Of a stretch of DNA of 64,000 nucleotides, positions 48,755 to 55,182 are shown piece after piece (position 1 is the first letter of the stretch; each line of letters begins with the position of its first letter). The stretch comes from Aeromonas rivipollensis. Lineage in GTDB: Bacteria; Pseudomonadota; Gammaproteobacteria; Enterobacterales; Aeromonadaceae. The notes below the pieces were generated by a model. It did no database searches. It saw only the letters and a program-made list of their open reading frames with translations, and was not told the origin of the DNA. Location: NCBI RefSeq assembly GCF_010974825.1, contig NZ_JAAILA010000012.1, positions 62,001-126,000 of the forward strand, written 5' to 3'. The translations under genes and the position numbers were made by a program.

Positions 48755-49060
48755 TTATTTGTTGGTGACGATCATCGCGGCGAGTTGTTCTTTAATATAT
48801 GTTGCACCATCATAGAAGCTATCACAGAGAATGTCATAATGTGGAAGCGGTATGATAAGCCCAAAATCCTCTTTAATGTGTGGATAGACCAACACAACAC
48901 GAGTCCCAAATTCAGTTTCCTGAGTCCTGATTACATGGCTATGTCTTACTGGAAAGTTTTCATATATGAAAGAGTTGAGTTTAGTTGCAATCTTCTCAGC
49001 GGCTTTCTTACTAATTTTCTTGATAATGCGTGGCTTTTGCTTATTTCTTTCGATGTTCAT
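48755..49060 (-). CDS. Phage protein of unknown function
   Basis: 101 residues; a basic N-terminus (NKQKPRIIKKISKKAAEKI) followed by a mixed alpha/beta part. No family recognised. It lies between lysis and packaging genes. Confidence 0.6.
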   Translation of the reverse strand: MNIERNKQKPRIIKKISKKAAEKIATKLNSFIYENFPVRHSHVIRTQETEFGTRVVLVYPHIKEDFGLIIPLPHYDILCDSFYDGATYIKEQLAAMIVTNK

Positions 49061-49132
49061 TTTCTTTATTCCTTATTCATGGTGAGTTGTTTTCTTACAT
49101 AGTTATTTAGGGGACTATGAAATCCCCTTTCG

Positions 49133-49213
49133 TTAGTCTTTCTTTCTATTACCGATTGCTCGAATGATTTCAATAATCAGAGAGAACCAGTTGCCACTGT
49201 TCCATGAGATCAT
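49133..49213 (-). CDS. Possible 26-residue lysis-region peptide
   Basis: ATG at 49213 overlaps the stop of the preceding small gene (TGATG). The product MISWNSGNWFSLIIEIIRAI ends GNRKKD: a short amphipathic/hydrophobic stretch with a basic tail. Too short for the usual ORF cut-off; supported only by coupling and context next to the endolysin. Confidence 0.4.
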   Translation of the reverse strand: MISWNSGNWFSLIIEIIRAIGNRKKD

Positions 49214-49341
49214 CAAGCGACCCCATAAACGACACACGCACCAATACCAGCAGCAACTAATACTAAAGCCGGATACTTGATTGCAGGATGTAGCGGAGAG
49301 GCTTGGATTTTTGAGAACAGTATTTTCAAACCACTTACCAT
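49213..49341 (-). CDS. Small single-TM protein, candidate holin
   Basis: 42 residues: basic N-terminus MVSGLKILFSKIQ, then one hydrophobic segment (YPALVLVAAGIGACVVYGVA) ending the protein. GAGG lies 8 nt before the ATG. It is 49 bp downstream of the endolysin gene on the same strand, the place of a holin or spanin-like partner. Assignment is contextual. Confidence 0.5.
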   Translation of the reverse strand: MVSGLKILFSKIQASPLHPAIKYPALVLVAAGIGACVVYGVA

Positions 49342-49390
49342 TTCATTTTCCTCGTTCTGGGAAAGAACTATTCATTCCCTTCGTTATTAT

Positions 49391-49888
49391 TTACCTGCTT
49401 GGATAATGAGCAGTCGAACCAGTCCTAAGCGTTTGTAGAACTCGTTCAGCGCGGTTTCTTGTTTGCCGATACCACTTACTATCCTTTCCATTCACATACG
49501 CTAATGACCATTCCTGGTGACGTATAGCAGCCCACATATTTTTAAAGCCGGAAACACCATTAGCTCCGAGCTGGAATACCATGTTTTCAATTGCGCTTTG
49601 TCTTACAGGGTCAAGCTTCACATAAGCATCATAGAACGAGCTGGAACGAATGCCGCGACGAACGACGGCTAGGTCATACCCGAATAACATGGAACACTCA
49701 GAATCGGTTATACGTCCATTGGTAGAGCGTCCCAGTTCGCTATCTAATAGCTTGGTAGCAGCGTCCTTAGATATCTTTTGGCGCTTGATTAGATGACCTA
49801 TACCAATGGTGGGATAACCTTCCGTGTCGAAATAGATAGATAGTTCTTTACCCTCGTCGATGGAGAGCTGTTTTTCGATTGATAGCAT
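49391..49888 (-). CDS. Endolysin, T4-type lysozyme (GH24)
   Basis: 165 residues. The T4 lysozyme catalytic triad is in place: Glu12, Asp21 and Thr27 in DEGKELSIYFDTEGYPTIGI, with the E-x8-D-x5-T spacing of the family, followed by GHLI. The C-terminal lobe includes RQSAIENMVFQLGANGVSGF. No signal or SAR segment, so it depends on a holin. Confidence 0.93.
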   Translation of the reverse strand: MLSIEKQLSIDEGKELSIYFDTEGYPTIGIGHLIKRQKISKDAATKLLDSELGRSTNGRITDSECSMLFGYDLAVVRRGIRSSSFYDAYVKLDPVRQSAIENMVFQLGANGVSGFKNMWAAIRHQEWSLAYVNGKDSKWYRQTRNRAERVLQTLRTGSTAHYPSR

Positions 49889-49896
49889 TTCATTTT

Positions 49897-49940
49897 CCTA
49901 AATACGTTAGAGCGAGCGATGTTGCTCGATGTATTTAAGG
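49897..49940. promoter_or_regulatory. Imperfect palindrome between divergent genes
   Basis: Outer arms CCTAAATAC and GTATTTAAGG, inner arms GCGAGC and GCTCG, in the 61-bp gap between the endolysin gene and the rightward gene at 49950. It could be an operator or a hairpin in the rightward leader. Confidence 0.5.
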
Positions 49941-49949
49941 AATTTGGAA

Positions 49950-50387
49950 ATGAGCGAATGGAAGGGATTACCTGATGGGTTTGAACCTATTCAGGGGACA
50001 CACTATGGATTTATCTACCACATACGAAACAACGTCACAGGGAAGCGGTATATCGGTTATAAGCAGTTCTTTTCTCATGTTAAGGAAACCCGCAAGAGTG
50101 ATCCGAAGTTCGGGAAGAAGGTATACAAGCCTTCTAAATGGGAATCCTATAAAAGCAGCAACGAAAAGGTTGCCGGGTGGGCTGATGAAGATATTACGAA
50201 GACAATTCTGATGATATGTGGCGGGAAGTTTGAGTTGCAGTATGCGGAGTGCAAGGCGCTTATAGATAGCAAGGCGCTACTTGATGACAATTTCGAAAAC
50301 TACATGCTGTCTTCGTTCATGTTGGGGCGTCCGCCTGCAAGTATGAGGTTTGATAGTTTAGAAGAGAAATATACCAACGCTAAATAA
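49950..50387 (+). CDS. GIY-YIG-like phage protein
   Basis: 145 residues from ATG 49950 (AAGG upstream). The segment YGFIYHIRNNVTGKRYIGYK has the GIY...YIG spacing and is followed by basic residues and a C-terminal helical part. This suggests a GIY-YIG-type nuclease or a degenerate relative; the family's catalytic Arg and Glu could not be placed with certainty. First gene of the rightward accessory region. Confidence 0.65.
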   Translation: MSEWKGLPDGFEPIQGTHYGFIYHIRNNVTGKRYIGYKQFFSHVKETRKSDPKFGKKVYKPSKWESYKSSNEKVAGWADEDITKTILMICGGKFELQYAECKALIDSKALLDDNFENYMLSSFMLGRPPASMRFDSLEEKYTNAK

Positions 50388-50440
50388 TATTAGAATGGCT
50401 GATTAGACACGGGCATTCCTTATGAAAATTGAAAAGTATA

Positions 50441-50476
50441 AAAAAGCCCCTTCCGTAATGGTTGGGGCTTTGTTGT
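50441..50476 (+). terminator. Terminator, loop copy 1
   Basis: Stem GCCCC/GGGGC with loop TTCCGTAATGGTT followed by TTTGTTGTT, 50 bp past the 49950 gene. Its loop is identical to that of the terminator at 51049. Confidence 0.75.
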
Positions 50477-50500
50477 TATCTAAACAACCTCATATGAATC

Positions 50501-50529
50501 TTGACTGTTATGTTCGCACCGGATAAAGT
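50501..50529 (+). promoter_or_regulatory. Candidate promoter
   Basis: TTGACT (50501-50506), 17-bp spacer, TAAAGT (50524-50529), about 75 bp upstream of the 50603 start and just after a terminator. Confidence 0.45.
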
Positions 50530-50602
50530 GTATGAGCACAAAGCGGTAGATAGTTTTGTGATGTAATAAAAACCTTCATCCATTAGAATAAACGGGTTGT
50601 AT

Positions 50603-51040
50603 ATGAAAAACAAACTATATGATGCGAGTAAAATTTATGAAATGATTCGCGACTACTACATAAATCTATTCCCACACCATGCAAATTATGAAATCTCCCT
50701 CCAAAATAAAAATATTTTCTCAGAGATACTAACTGAATATAATTATAAGAAAGCGTTTCCTGTAGCTGTAAAAATTAATAATGAGAACTTTATTCTTGCA
50801 CGCAGCTACTCTGTAGAGAGAGTAATTGAAGATATGGTTAAATTGTCACGAGACCAACAAGAAAAAATAATTAACTATGTCGATAATATATTCGCTGATG
50901 ATTTTGAAAATTTGATGAGTGATATCATTGCCATGCATCAATGGCTTGTTCAGGATGGATATATTTCCAAAAGTTCGGCAGGCAAAGAAAAACTCTATAT
51001 GACAACTAAATTTCTTAATCAGAAATCTTTAACGATATAA
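50603..51040 (+). CDS. Phage cargo (moron-like) protein of unknown function
   Basis: 145 residues, very AT-rich even for the prophage, rich in Lys, Asn, Ile and Tyr. No domain recognised. It has its own candidate promoter and is bracketed by two terminators with identical loops, the usual layout of an independently expressed cargo gene. ATG at 50603 is preferred over 50597 only marginally. Confidence 0.6.
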   Translation: MKNKLYDASKIYEMIRDYYINLFPHHANYEISLQNKNIFSEILTEYNYKKAFPVAVKINNENFILARSYSVERVIEDMVKLSRDQQEKIINYVDNIFADDFENLMSDIIAMHQWLVQDGYISKSSAGKEKLYMTTKFLNQKSLTI

Positions 51041-51048
51041 AAACTTAT

Positions 51049-51078
51049 GCCCTCTTCCGTAATGGTTGAGGGCTTTTT
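51049..51078 (+). terminator. Terminator, loop copy 2
   Basis: Stem GCCCTC/GAGGGC with loop TTCCGTAATGGTT and a T-run, 8 bp after the 50603 gene stop; also separates it from the convergent membrane protein gene. Confidence 0.8.
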
Positions 51079-51097
51079 GTATCCATAGAAACCATGG

Positions 51098-51811
51098 CTA
51101 ACCGGCACGAATATACCGTATTGCTTTTCTTATCATCCATACCAACAAAGAGCCTAATAGAAACATGAGCAGGAACATAGGTATCCCAACTACATAAGCA
51201 ATAATGATTTTATTCCTTACTATTGAAATTTGATTGTCAATTTCATTTTTGAGTTCGGATAACATTTGAGAGCCTTCAGGCCCGACAGTGAACTCAACTT
51301 GAGCAACACCACCAGGAATACCACAATGACCAGCAATATAGTTATTATCCTCTCCATCAAGCCATAACTCATTGCATCCAAGGGGATTTAGAAGTCTGGC
51401 ATCCTCATCATTACTCCCAAATATAATGGATATTTCCTTTCCAGTTTTTGCCCTCAACTGATCGAGAGGTGAGCCGGAGCTTGCATCAGTTCCAGCGTAA
51501 GGTTTGACAGATACAATACGTGCACCTTGAAGGAATCTTCGATTGCTAGATACATATGTGCGAGGAAACGAATTATTTTTGTATGACCTGGTATTAACAT
51601 TAAACCATGCAACTTCTTTATTTCTAAGAGACTTATCCCAAGGCCCACCCAACCCATCTGTCTGGCTACAACGCTCTCCAACCATTGTGTTGTAACACAA
51701 GAATGTAACGTATTTTTCAGGATCAATAGTGACTCTCGTAAAAATAGCACCGGCTATCAGTAAGGGTATGGTTAATATAATAAGTAAGCGTCGATATTGT
51801 TCCCATGTCAT
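51098..51811 (-). CDS. Two-TM envelope protein of a candidate exclusion/defence cassette
   Basis: 237 residues from ATG 51811 (GAGGGA 7-8 nt upstream). An N-terminal TM (about 11-28, LLIILTIPLLIAGAIF) and a C-terminal TM (about 205-228, IIIAYVVGIPMFLLMFLLGS) enclose a domain of some 175 residues with four Cys, probably periplasmic. The C-terminus is basic. It follows the Rx4H gene by 10 bp and is surely co-transcribed with it. No family recognised. Confidence 0.7.
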   Translation of the reverse strand: MTWEQYRRLLIILTIPLLIAGAIFTRVTIDPEKYVTFLCYNTMVGERCSQTDGLGGPWDKSLRNKEVAWFNVNTRSYKNNSFPRTYVSSNRRFLQGARIVSVKPYAGTDASSGSPLDQLRAKTGKEISIIFGSNDEDARLLNPLGCNELWLDGEDNNYIAGHCGIPGGVAQVEFTVGPEGSQMLSELKNEIDNQISIVRNKIIIAYVVGIPMFLLMFLLGSLLVWMIRKAIRYIRAG

Positions 51812-51821
51812 TTGTATTCCC

Positions 51822-52439
51822 TCACTTGATAATCTTTTCATCTGCTTTGACAGATAGATCAAAGTCCTCAATAGACATCCAATCTTCCTTCTCAATGTCT
51901 TCTATAGTCCAAGTCCATTTGGCCGATACGAATAGCAGGTAAACAAACTTATGGTATTTTTTATTAAACTCCACCAGAGATAGGTCACTCCCAGGGTTAA
52001 CCCTTTTGATAATGGTGTGGGAACTTCTGTTCCTTATACGGCGGAACTGTTTGCCAAAATCATCAGGAACATTAACTTGATAGGTGGATATGTGATTCTC
52101 TCCTTTGGGGGCATGTCCGTTTTCGATAGCATTAACTCTCTGATCTAGTATTCGTCTAACTTCCTTGTTTAAAAAATCGCTTACAACTTCACCATTCATC
52201 TGACTTGTATCAAGTCGATTCATCTGAATACATCCAACATAGAATTCATACAGATGACTCAGAAATCTTGCATAGGCATCATGTGAGCGGATAATTGTGA
52301 GCTTGTCGCGCCTTCCTAATATGTTCATAGTAGAGTAGCGAACAAAGCTATCAAAGCTCTCCTTACATAGCAGGTATTCATGAGCAAGCGTAATTGCTAA
52401 TGCTCTATCGGTATCGTCACCCATCTGGAACTTACTCAT
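51822..52439 (-). CDS. HEPN-like protein (Rx4H motif), candidate RNase effector
   Basis: 205 residues, soluble and helical. The segment FRRIRNRSSHTII places R136, N137 and H141 in the R-N-x3-H (Rx4H) arrangement that forms the active site of many HEPN ribonucleases found in toxin, abortive-infection and defence systems. The N-terminal half is a helical bundle with RYSTMNILGRRDKLTIIRSH and YARFLSHLYEFYVGC. GGAG lies 8 nt before the ATG. The motif is seen; HEPN membership and RNase activity are inferred. Confidence 0.6.
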   Translation of the reverse strand: MSKFQMGDDTDRALAITLAHEYLLCKESFDSFVRYSTMNILGRRDKLTIIRSHDAYARFLSHLYEFYVGCIQMNRLDTSQMNGEVVSDFLNKEVRRILDQRVNAIENGHAPKGENHISTYQVNVPDDFGKQFRRIRNRSSHTIIKRVNPGSDLSLVEFNKKYHKFVYLLFVSAKWTWTIEDIEKEDWMSIEDFDLSVKADEKIIK

Positions 52440-52593
52440 GCAGTGTCTCCGGTCATATGTCTGATGACTCTATCACTGTGTAATCAAAGTTGGAACTGAG
52501 CAGCCCTGATGATGCGTCAGCAGTCTTTACCTGTCATGGAACATCAGTGACCACGGCTTCACCCCTATCGGTGGGTAGCCGTTGCGAGGTGAG

Positions 52594-52686
52594 CTATAAG
52601 GTGGAAGAGATAACGAAGCTGGTTTGTGGGTGATACATGGGGTCGAGTTCGTCGAGAGCGGATCTGATGGCTTGTTCGATGTTCAT
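52594..52686 (-). CDS. Possible 30-residue peptide
   Basis: ATG at 52686 with AGGA 7 nt upstream encodes MNIEQAIRSALDELDPMYHP and a short Ser/Thr-rich end. Upstream of the HEPN-like gene on the same strand. Base composition is more GC-rich than its surroundings. Evidence is weak. Confidence 0.3.
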   Translation of the reverse strand: MNIEQAIRSALDELDPMYHPQTSFVISSTL

Positions 52687-52767
52687 CGTGGTGTCCTGTA
52701 GTGGTAAGTGATACAGGTATTTACCGGATGATGCGGTAGAGTCATATTCTAATTGGTCATGGCTCAT

Positions 52768-52811
52768 AAATTTGTGGGTTTATGCTATCAAATTTGTGGG
52801 TTTATGCTATT
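52768..52811. repeat. Two tandem 22-bp repeats (iteron-like)
   Basis: AAATTTGTGGGTTTATGCTA followed by TC at 52768-52789 and by TT at 52790-52811. Adjacent AT-rich DNA follows. 22 bp is the usual iteron length in plasmid-type origins. Confidence 0.85.
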
Positions 52812-52958
52812 TTTTATCCTATAAGCTACTGTAATATATGGAGTTTTTTTCGAAAACCGGTTAATGGATAATGTATTGGTTATCTATATAAAAGAAGAGA
52901 ATAAAAGAATAAGACTATTGACGCCCAACGGGCGGCATCGCCGATAGGCGTGGATGAA

Positions 52959-53191
52959 ACACCCTGAACAAAGATAATTGGTAGAGATTGATATTGATTA
53001 CATGCTTCGCATGGTTCGCTACGCTCACGATTCTAATATTTCTTCTTTAATATTAGTTTCAATTGCAATCAAAGTATAGATTCTCTTATATTATACTTAT
53101 AGAAGATCTAAACTTAGAAAAACTAAATCGTGAGCGTAGCGAACCATGCGAAGCATGATCAACCTCTACCTATTGATCTTGTTCAGGGTGT
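52959..53191. repeat. Long inverted repeat
   Basis: Inner arms of 32 bp are exact complements (53001-53032 and 53126-53157; each contains GGTTCGCTACGCTC or its complement). Outside them, ACACCCTGAACA (52959-52970) pairs with TGTTCAGGGTGT (53180-53191) with partly matching sequence in between. The 93-bp loop is AT-rich and has its own hairpin CTAATATT/AATATTAG. A third copy of GGTTCGCTACGCTC follows near 53203. Confidence 0.85.
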
Positions 53192-53378
53192 TATCATTGA
53201 CTCGGTTCGCTACGCTCCCTCGATGCCTACGGCAATAGACTACTTTTCTAAGATAGTTTTTAAACGATTTCAAAATCATGTTAGTATGATCATATCTACG
53301 AAGAAAACGAAGTTTCAGATAGAATCAATCTGAGTCAAAATTAATAACCTTCTACTACTTCGAAACAAAGTTACTTCG

Positions 53379-53395
53379 GTATCATATATTGATAC
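53379..53395. promoter_or_regulatory. Operator-like palindrome, copy 1
   Basis: GTATCATATATTGATAC: arms GTATCA/TGATAC around a 5-bp centre; identical to the copy at 53494. Confidence 0.7.
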
Positions 53396-53493
53396 TTTTA
53401 TAAAAATATGAGTTTTGTTAAAAATTAGTTACATCTCAGTGATATCAAGCTTCTCGTTTAAATTTATATCAAAAAGTGTATGTCATCGATGAA

Positions 53494-53510
53494 GTATCAT
53501 ATATTGATAC
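53494..53510. promoter_or_regulatory. Operator-like palindrome, copy 2
   Basis: Exact repeat of the palindrome at 53379, 115 bp away centre to centre. A further half-site TTGATAC occurs near 53529. Confidence 0.7.
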
Positions 53511-53759
53511 CTTCCTATGATTTAATTTTTGATACTCTACTAAGATAACCTAATACAAATTATCAAATTGATGAACTAATGAAGAAGTCTCAAAGTCTTT
53601 CGACTACTTCCAATCTTCATCATTTGCCCTATCGGCTACGGATTAAATTAATTCCGTTTTCTGTCGATAAGCTATTAAGTCGAAAAATAAGACTACTAAA
53701 TAACTTTAGAAGAGAAACACTTCTCTACTTCGGGCGCTTTGCCCATTCATTTTTAAATC

Positions 53760-53844
53760 GAATACGACGCTCGATGGGCATTTACCTATCCTGTATGCGC
53801 TATCGATTACGGCGAATTTTCGATTACCGTCGAGCGTCGTATTC
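53760..53844. repeat. 15-bp inverted repeat upstream of the 53903 gene
   Basis: GAATACGACGCTCGA (53760-53774) and TCGAGCGTCGTATTC (53830-53844), with CGATTAC repeats between them. It ends about 60 bp before the next gene start, so it may form a leader structure or be a protein-binding site. Confidence 0.7.
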
Positions 53845-53902
53845 ACCAGTTTCGCCACTGGCTTGATTTAAATAATGATACCCTCTTTACAGGATAACGA
53901 AA

Positions 53903-54709
53903 ATGAACTTCATCAGCAAAACCTCCATCTATTTCAACCACGAAAAGAAACTTCACAAATTCAGCAATGGCGAACAAGCCAAAATCTGGAAACTCGATAC
54001 CATCAAATTGAAGATGGGAACCAGCACACCAGTTAAATTCAACAAATACGAAATTAAGTCTAACCTTTTCAAAGACTTGAAAGAACTTGGTTATGGAACC
54101 GCTAATGTAAAGGGTCGCAGCATTCAGGATCGGATCAAGTCCGAGATGAAAGAAGTCTATATGGATATCAAGCAGTGTGAATATGCCATTCGTGTTGCTG
54201 GTTCTAAAATTTACATTTTCGTTATCTCTTACAACCATAGCGGGAACAACGAACGTCAAAACTACGAGGGGATTATCCTCTCATTTGAAATCGATGTTTC
54301 TGGTAAACGAGTAAAGATTGAACACTTCCAAGAAGCTTTTAATCAATGGCACAAATTCACCACCGGAAAAAATAATATGGTTCATAAATTAAACGAAACA
54401 GATATGGTCAAAAAAGAGAATCGCGGTAAGTATGAGCGCAAGCTAATCAAAACCCCTAAGCTGACAGTAGACGCTACCCAAGAGCAAATCGTTGCCAAGA
54501 TCAACGAAATCCAAGAAGTAACCAATCACAACGCGATGGTCGCCGAACAAGAGCGCATCGAAGATATGCAGCGCATATATGAAGAGAAGAAGAAACAATA
54601 CGAAACTATCCAAAATCTTCTTGTCAAAGCTACTAAGCAGCAAGGTTTCGCTAAAGAAGAGTTGGCAAATATGGAAATCGATATGCTTAGTATGGGGTTA
54701 GCACAATGA
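53903..54709 (+). CDS. Phage protein of unknown function with C-terminal coiled coil
   Basis: 268 residues. A globular N-terminal part (to about 170) with FNHEKKLHKFSNGEQAKIWK at the start, and a long helical C-terminus (about 185-260) predicted as coiled coil. AGGA lies 8 nt before the ATG. It is the first gene after the repeat-rich region, and thus a candidate for the factor that acts there (initiator or regulator), but no HTH or replication motif is visible. Its stop overlaps the next start (ATGA). Confidence 0.7.
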   Translation: MNFISKTSIYFNHEKKLHKFSNGEQAKIWKLDTIKLKMGTSTPVKFNKYEIKSNLFKDLKELGYGTANVKGRSIQDRIKSEMKEVYMDIKQCEYAIRVAGSKIYIFVISYNHSGNNERQNYEGIILSFEIDVSGKRVKIEHFQEAFNQWHKFTTGKNNMVHKLNETDMVKKENRGKYERKLIKTPKLTVDATQEQIVAKINEIQEVTNHNAMVAEQERIEDMQRIYEEKKKQYETIQNLLVKATKQQGFAKEELANMEIDMLSMGLAQ

Positions 54710-54798
54710 ACCCCTTACAATGGACTACCAAGCAATGCGTAACGTTCCTGGTTCTCTTTATCATCACTATGCCGATGTTCCTATTGCTGATTGTTTAG
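54706..54798 (+). CDS. 30-residue single-TM micropeptide, translationally coupled
   Basis: ATG at 54706 overlaps the stop of the 53903 gene. The product MNPLQWTTKQCVTFLVLFII continues TMPMFLLLIV: a short polar start and one hydrophobic helix to the end. The overlap, frame length and clean TM support a real gene. Holin-like, toxin-like or regulatory micropeptide roles are possible. Confidence 0.5.
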   Translation: MNPLQWTTKQCVTFLVLFIITMPMFLLLIV

Positions 54799-54819
54799 AG
54801 CGGGGCGATCTGCAAATTT

Positions 54820-54915
54820 ATGACTTGTAGGACTGCTGAAATCCAAGCAGTCATAAACCATAAGCCAGCGGACTTTATTAGAAACTGGAAAAGAAGTATG
54901 GAATCGAAAGTATGA
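54820..54915 (+). CDS. Possible 31-residue peptide
   Basis: Encodes MTCRTAEIQAVINHKPADFI and RNWKRSMESKV. Its stop overlaps another ATG (ATGA at 54912). The DNA also contains a hairpin GACTGCT/AGCAGTC at 54831-54852, so the sequence may be structural rather than coding. Confidence 0.3.
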   Translation: MTCRTAEIQAVINHKPADFIRNWKRSMESKV

Positions 54916-54977
54916 AATTTCCCTACCTTAAAAAATTAAAGGTAAAAACGGCGTTTTCAGACACCACTAAATATTAG
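54912..54977 (+). CDS. Possible 21-residue peptide
   Basis: Coupled to the preceding frame by ATGA; very basic (MKFPYLKKLKVKTAF and on). It stops inside the palindrome CACTAAATATTAGTG (54966-54980). Weak evidence. Confidence 0.2.
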   Translation: MKFPYLKKLKVKTAFSDTTKY

Positions 54978-55010
54978 TGTAGAGAGAAAGAAATGATTCT
55001 TCTCCACAAA

Positions 55011-55027
55011 CGGGTTCCAAAAACCCG
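55011..55027. other. Short hairpin CGGGTT/AACCCG
   Basis: A 6-bp stem with a 5-nt loop between the micropeptide frames and the KilA-N gene. No T-run follows; role unknown. Confidence 0.4.
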
Positions 55028-55038
55028 AACAATTTCAC

Positions 55039-55174
55039 AAACCGCTATTTGGTTATTGTGACAAAACTATCTGACTTGAAGAGGAACCATGTGTTTTCTA
55101 ATAGCGGATTTGTCGCATGAATTCCGATTTTGGGCAAGCCAAATAGCACAATCACAATAACCAAATAGAGGTTT
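55039..55174. promoter_or_regulatory. 23-bp inverted repeat flanking the leader of the KilA-N gene
   Basis: CTATTTGGTTATTGTGA (55045-55061) and its exact complement (55152-55168), extended to 23 bp with one mismatch. The second arm ends 9 bp before the KilA-N ATG, so a folded leader would place the start next to a long stem. Two binding sites for a regulator are equally possible. Confidence 0.75.
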
Positions 55175-55182
55175 AAATTTTT

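Larger units (their letters stand above)
52440..53902. other. Repeat-rich, largely non-coding region
   Basis: About 1.46 kb without a convincing gene apart from a possible micro-ORF. It contains a hairpin CGGCTTCACCC/GGTGGGTAGCCG near 52552-52580, 22-bp tandem repeats, a 230-bp inverted repeat, two 17-bp palindromes, and a 15-bp inverted repeat. An open frame at 53579-53866 shows no protein-like features. Layout resembles a replication origin or a regulatory switch region; function is inferred. Confidence 0.55.

Noticed and set aside
49950..50387. Firm call as a homing endonuclease
   Set aside because: The GIY-YIG spacing is present but the downstream catalytic residues could not be placed and there is no intron or interrupted gene next to it.
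52768..53510. Possible CRISPR array
   Set aside because: Repeats are few, of different kinds and without regular unique spacers; no cas genes nearby.
53579..53866. 95-codon open frame in the repeat-rich prophage region
   Set aside because: It spans an inverted repeat, has a biased Arg/Leu/Ser composition and no ribosome site; treated as non-coding.
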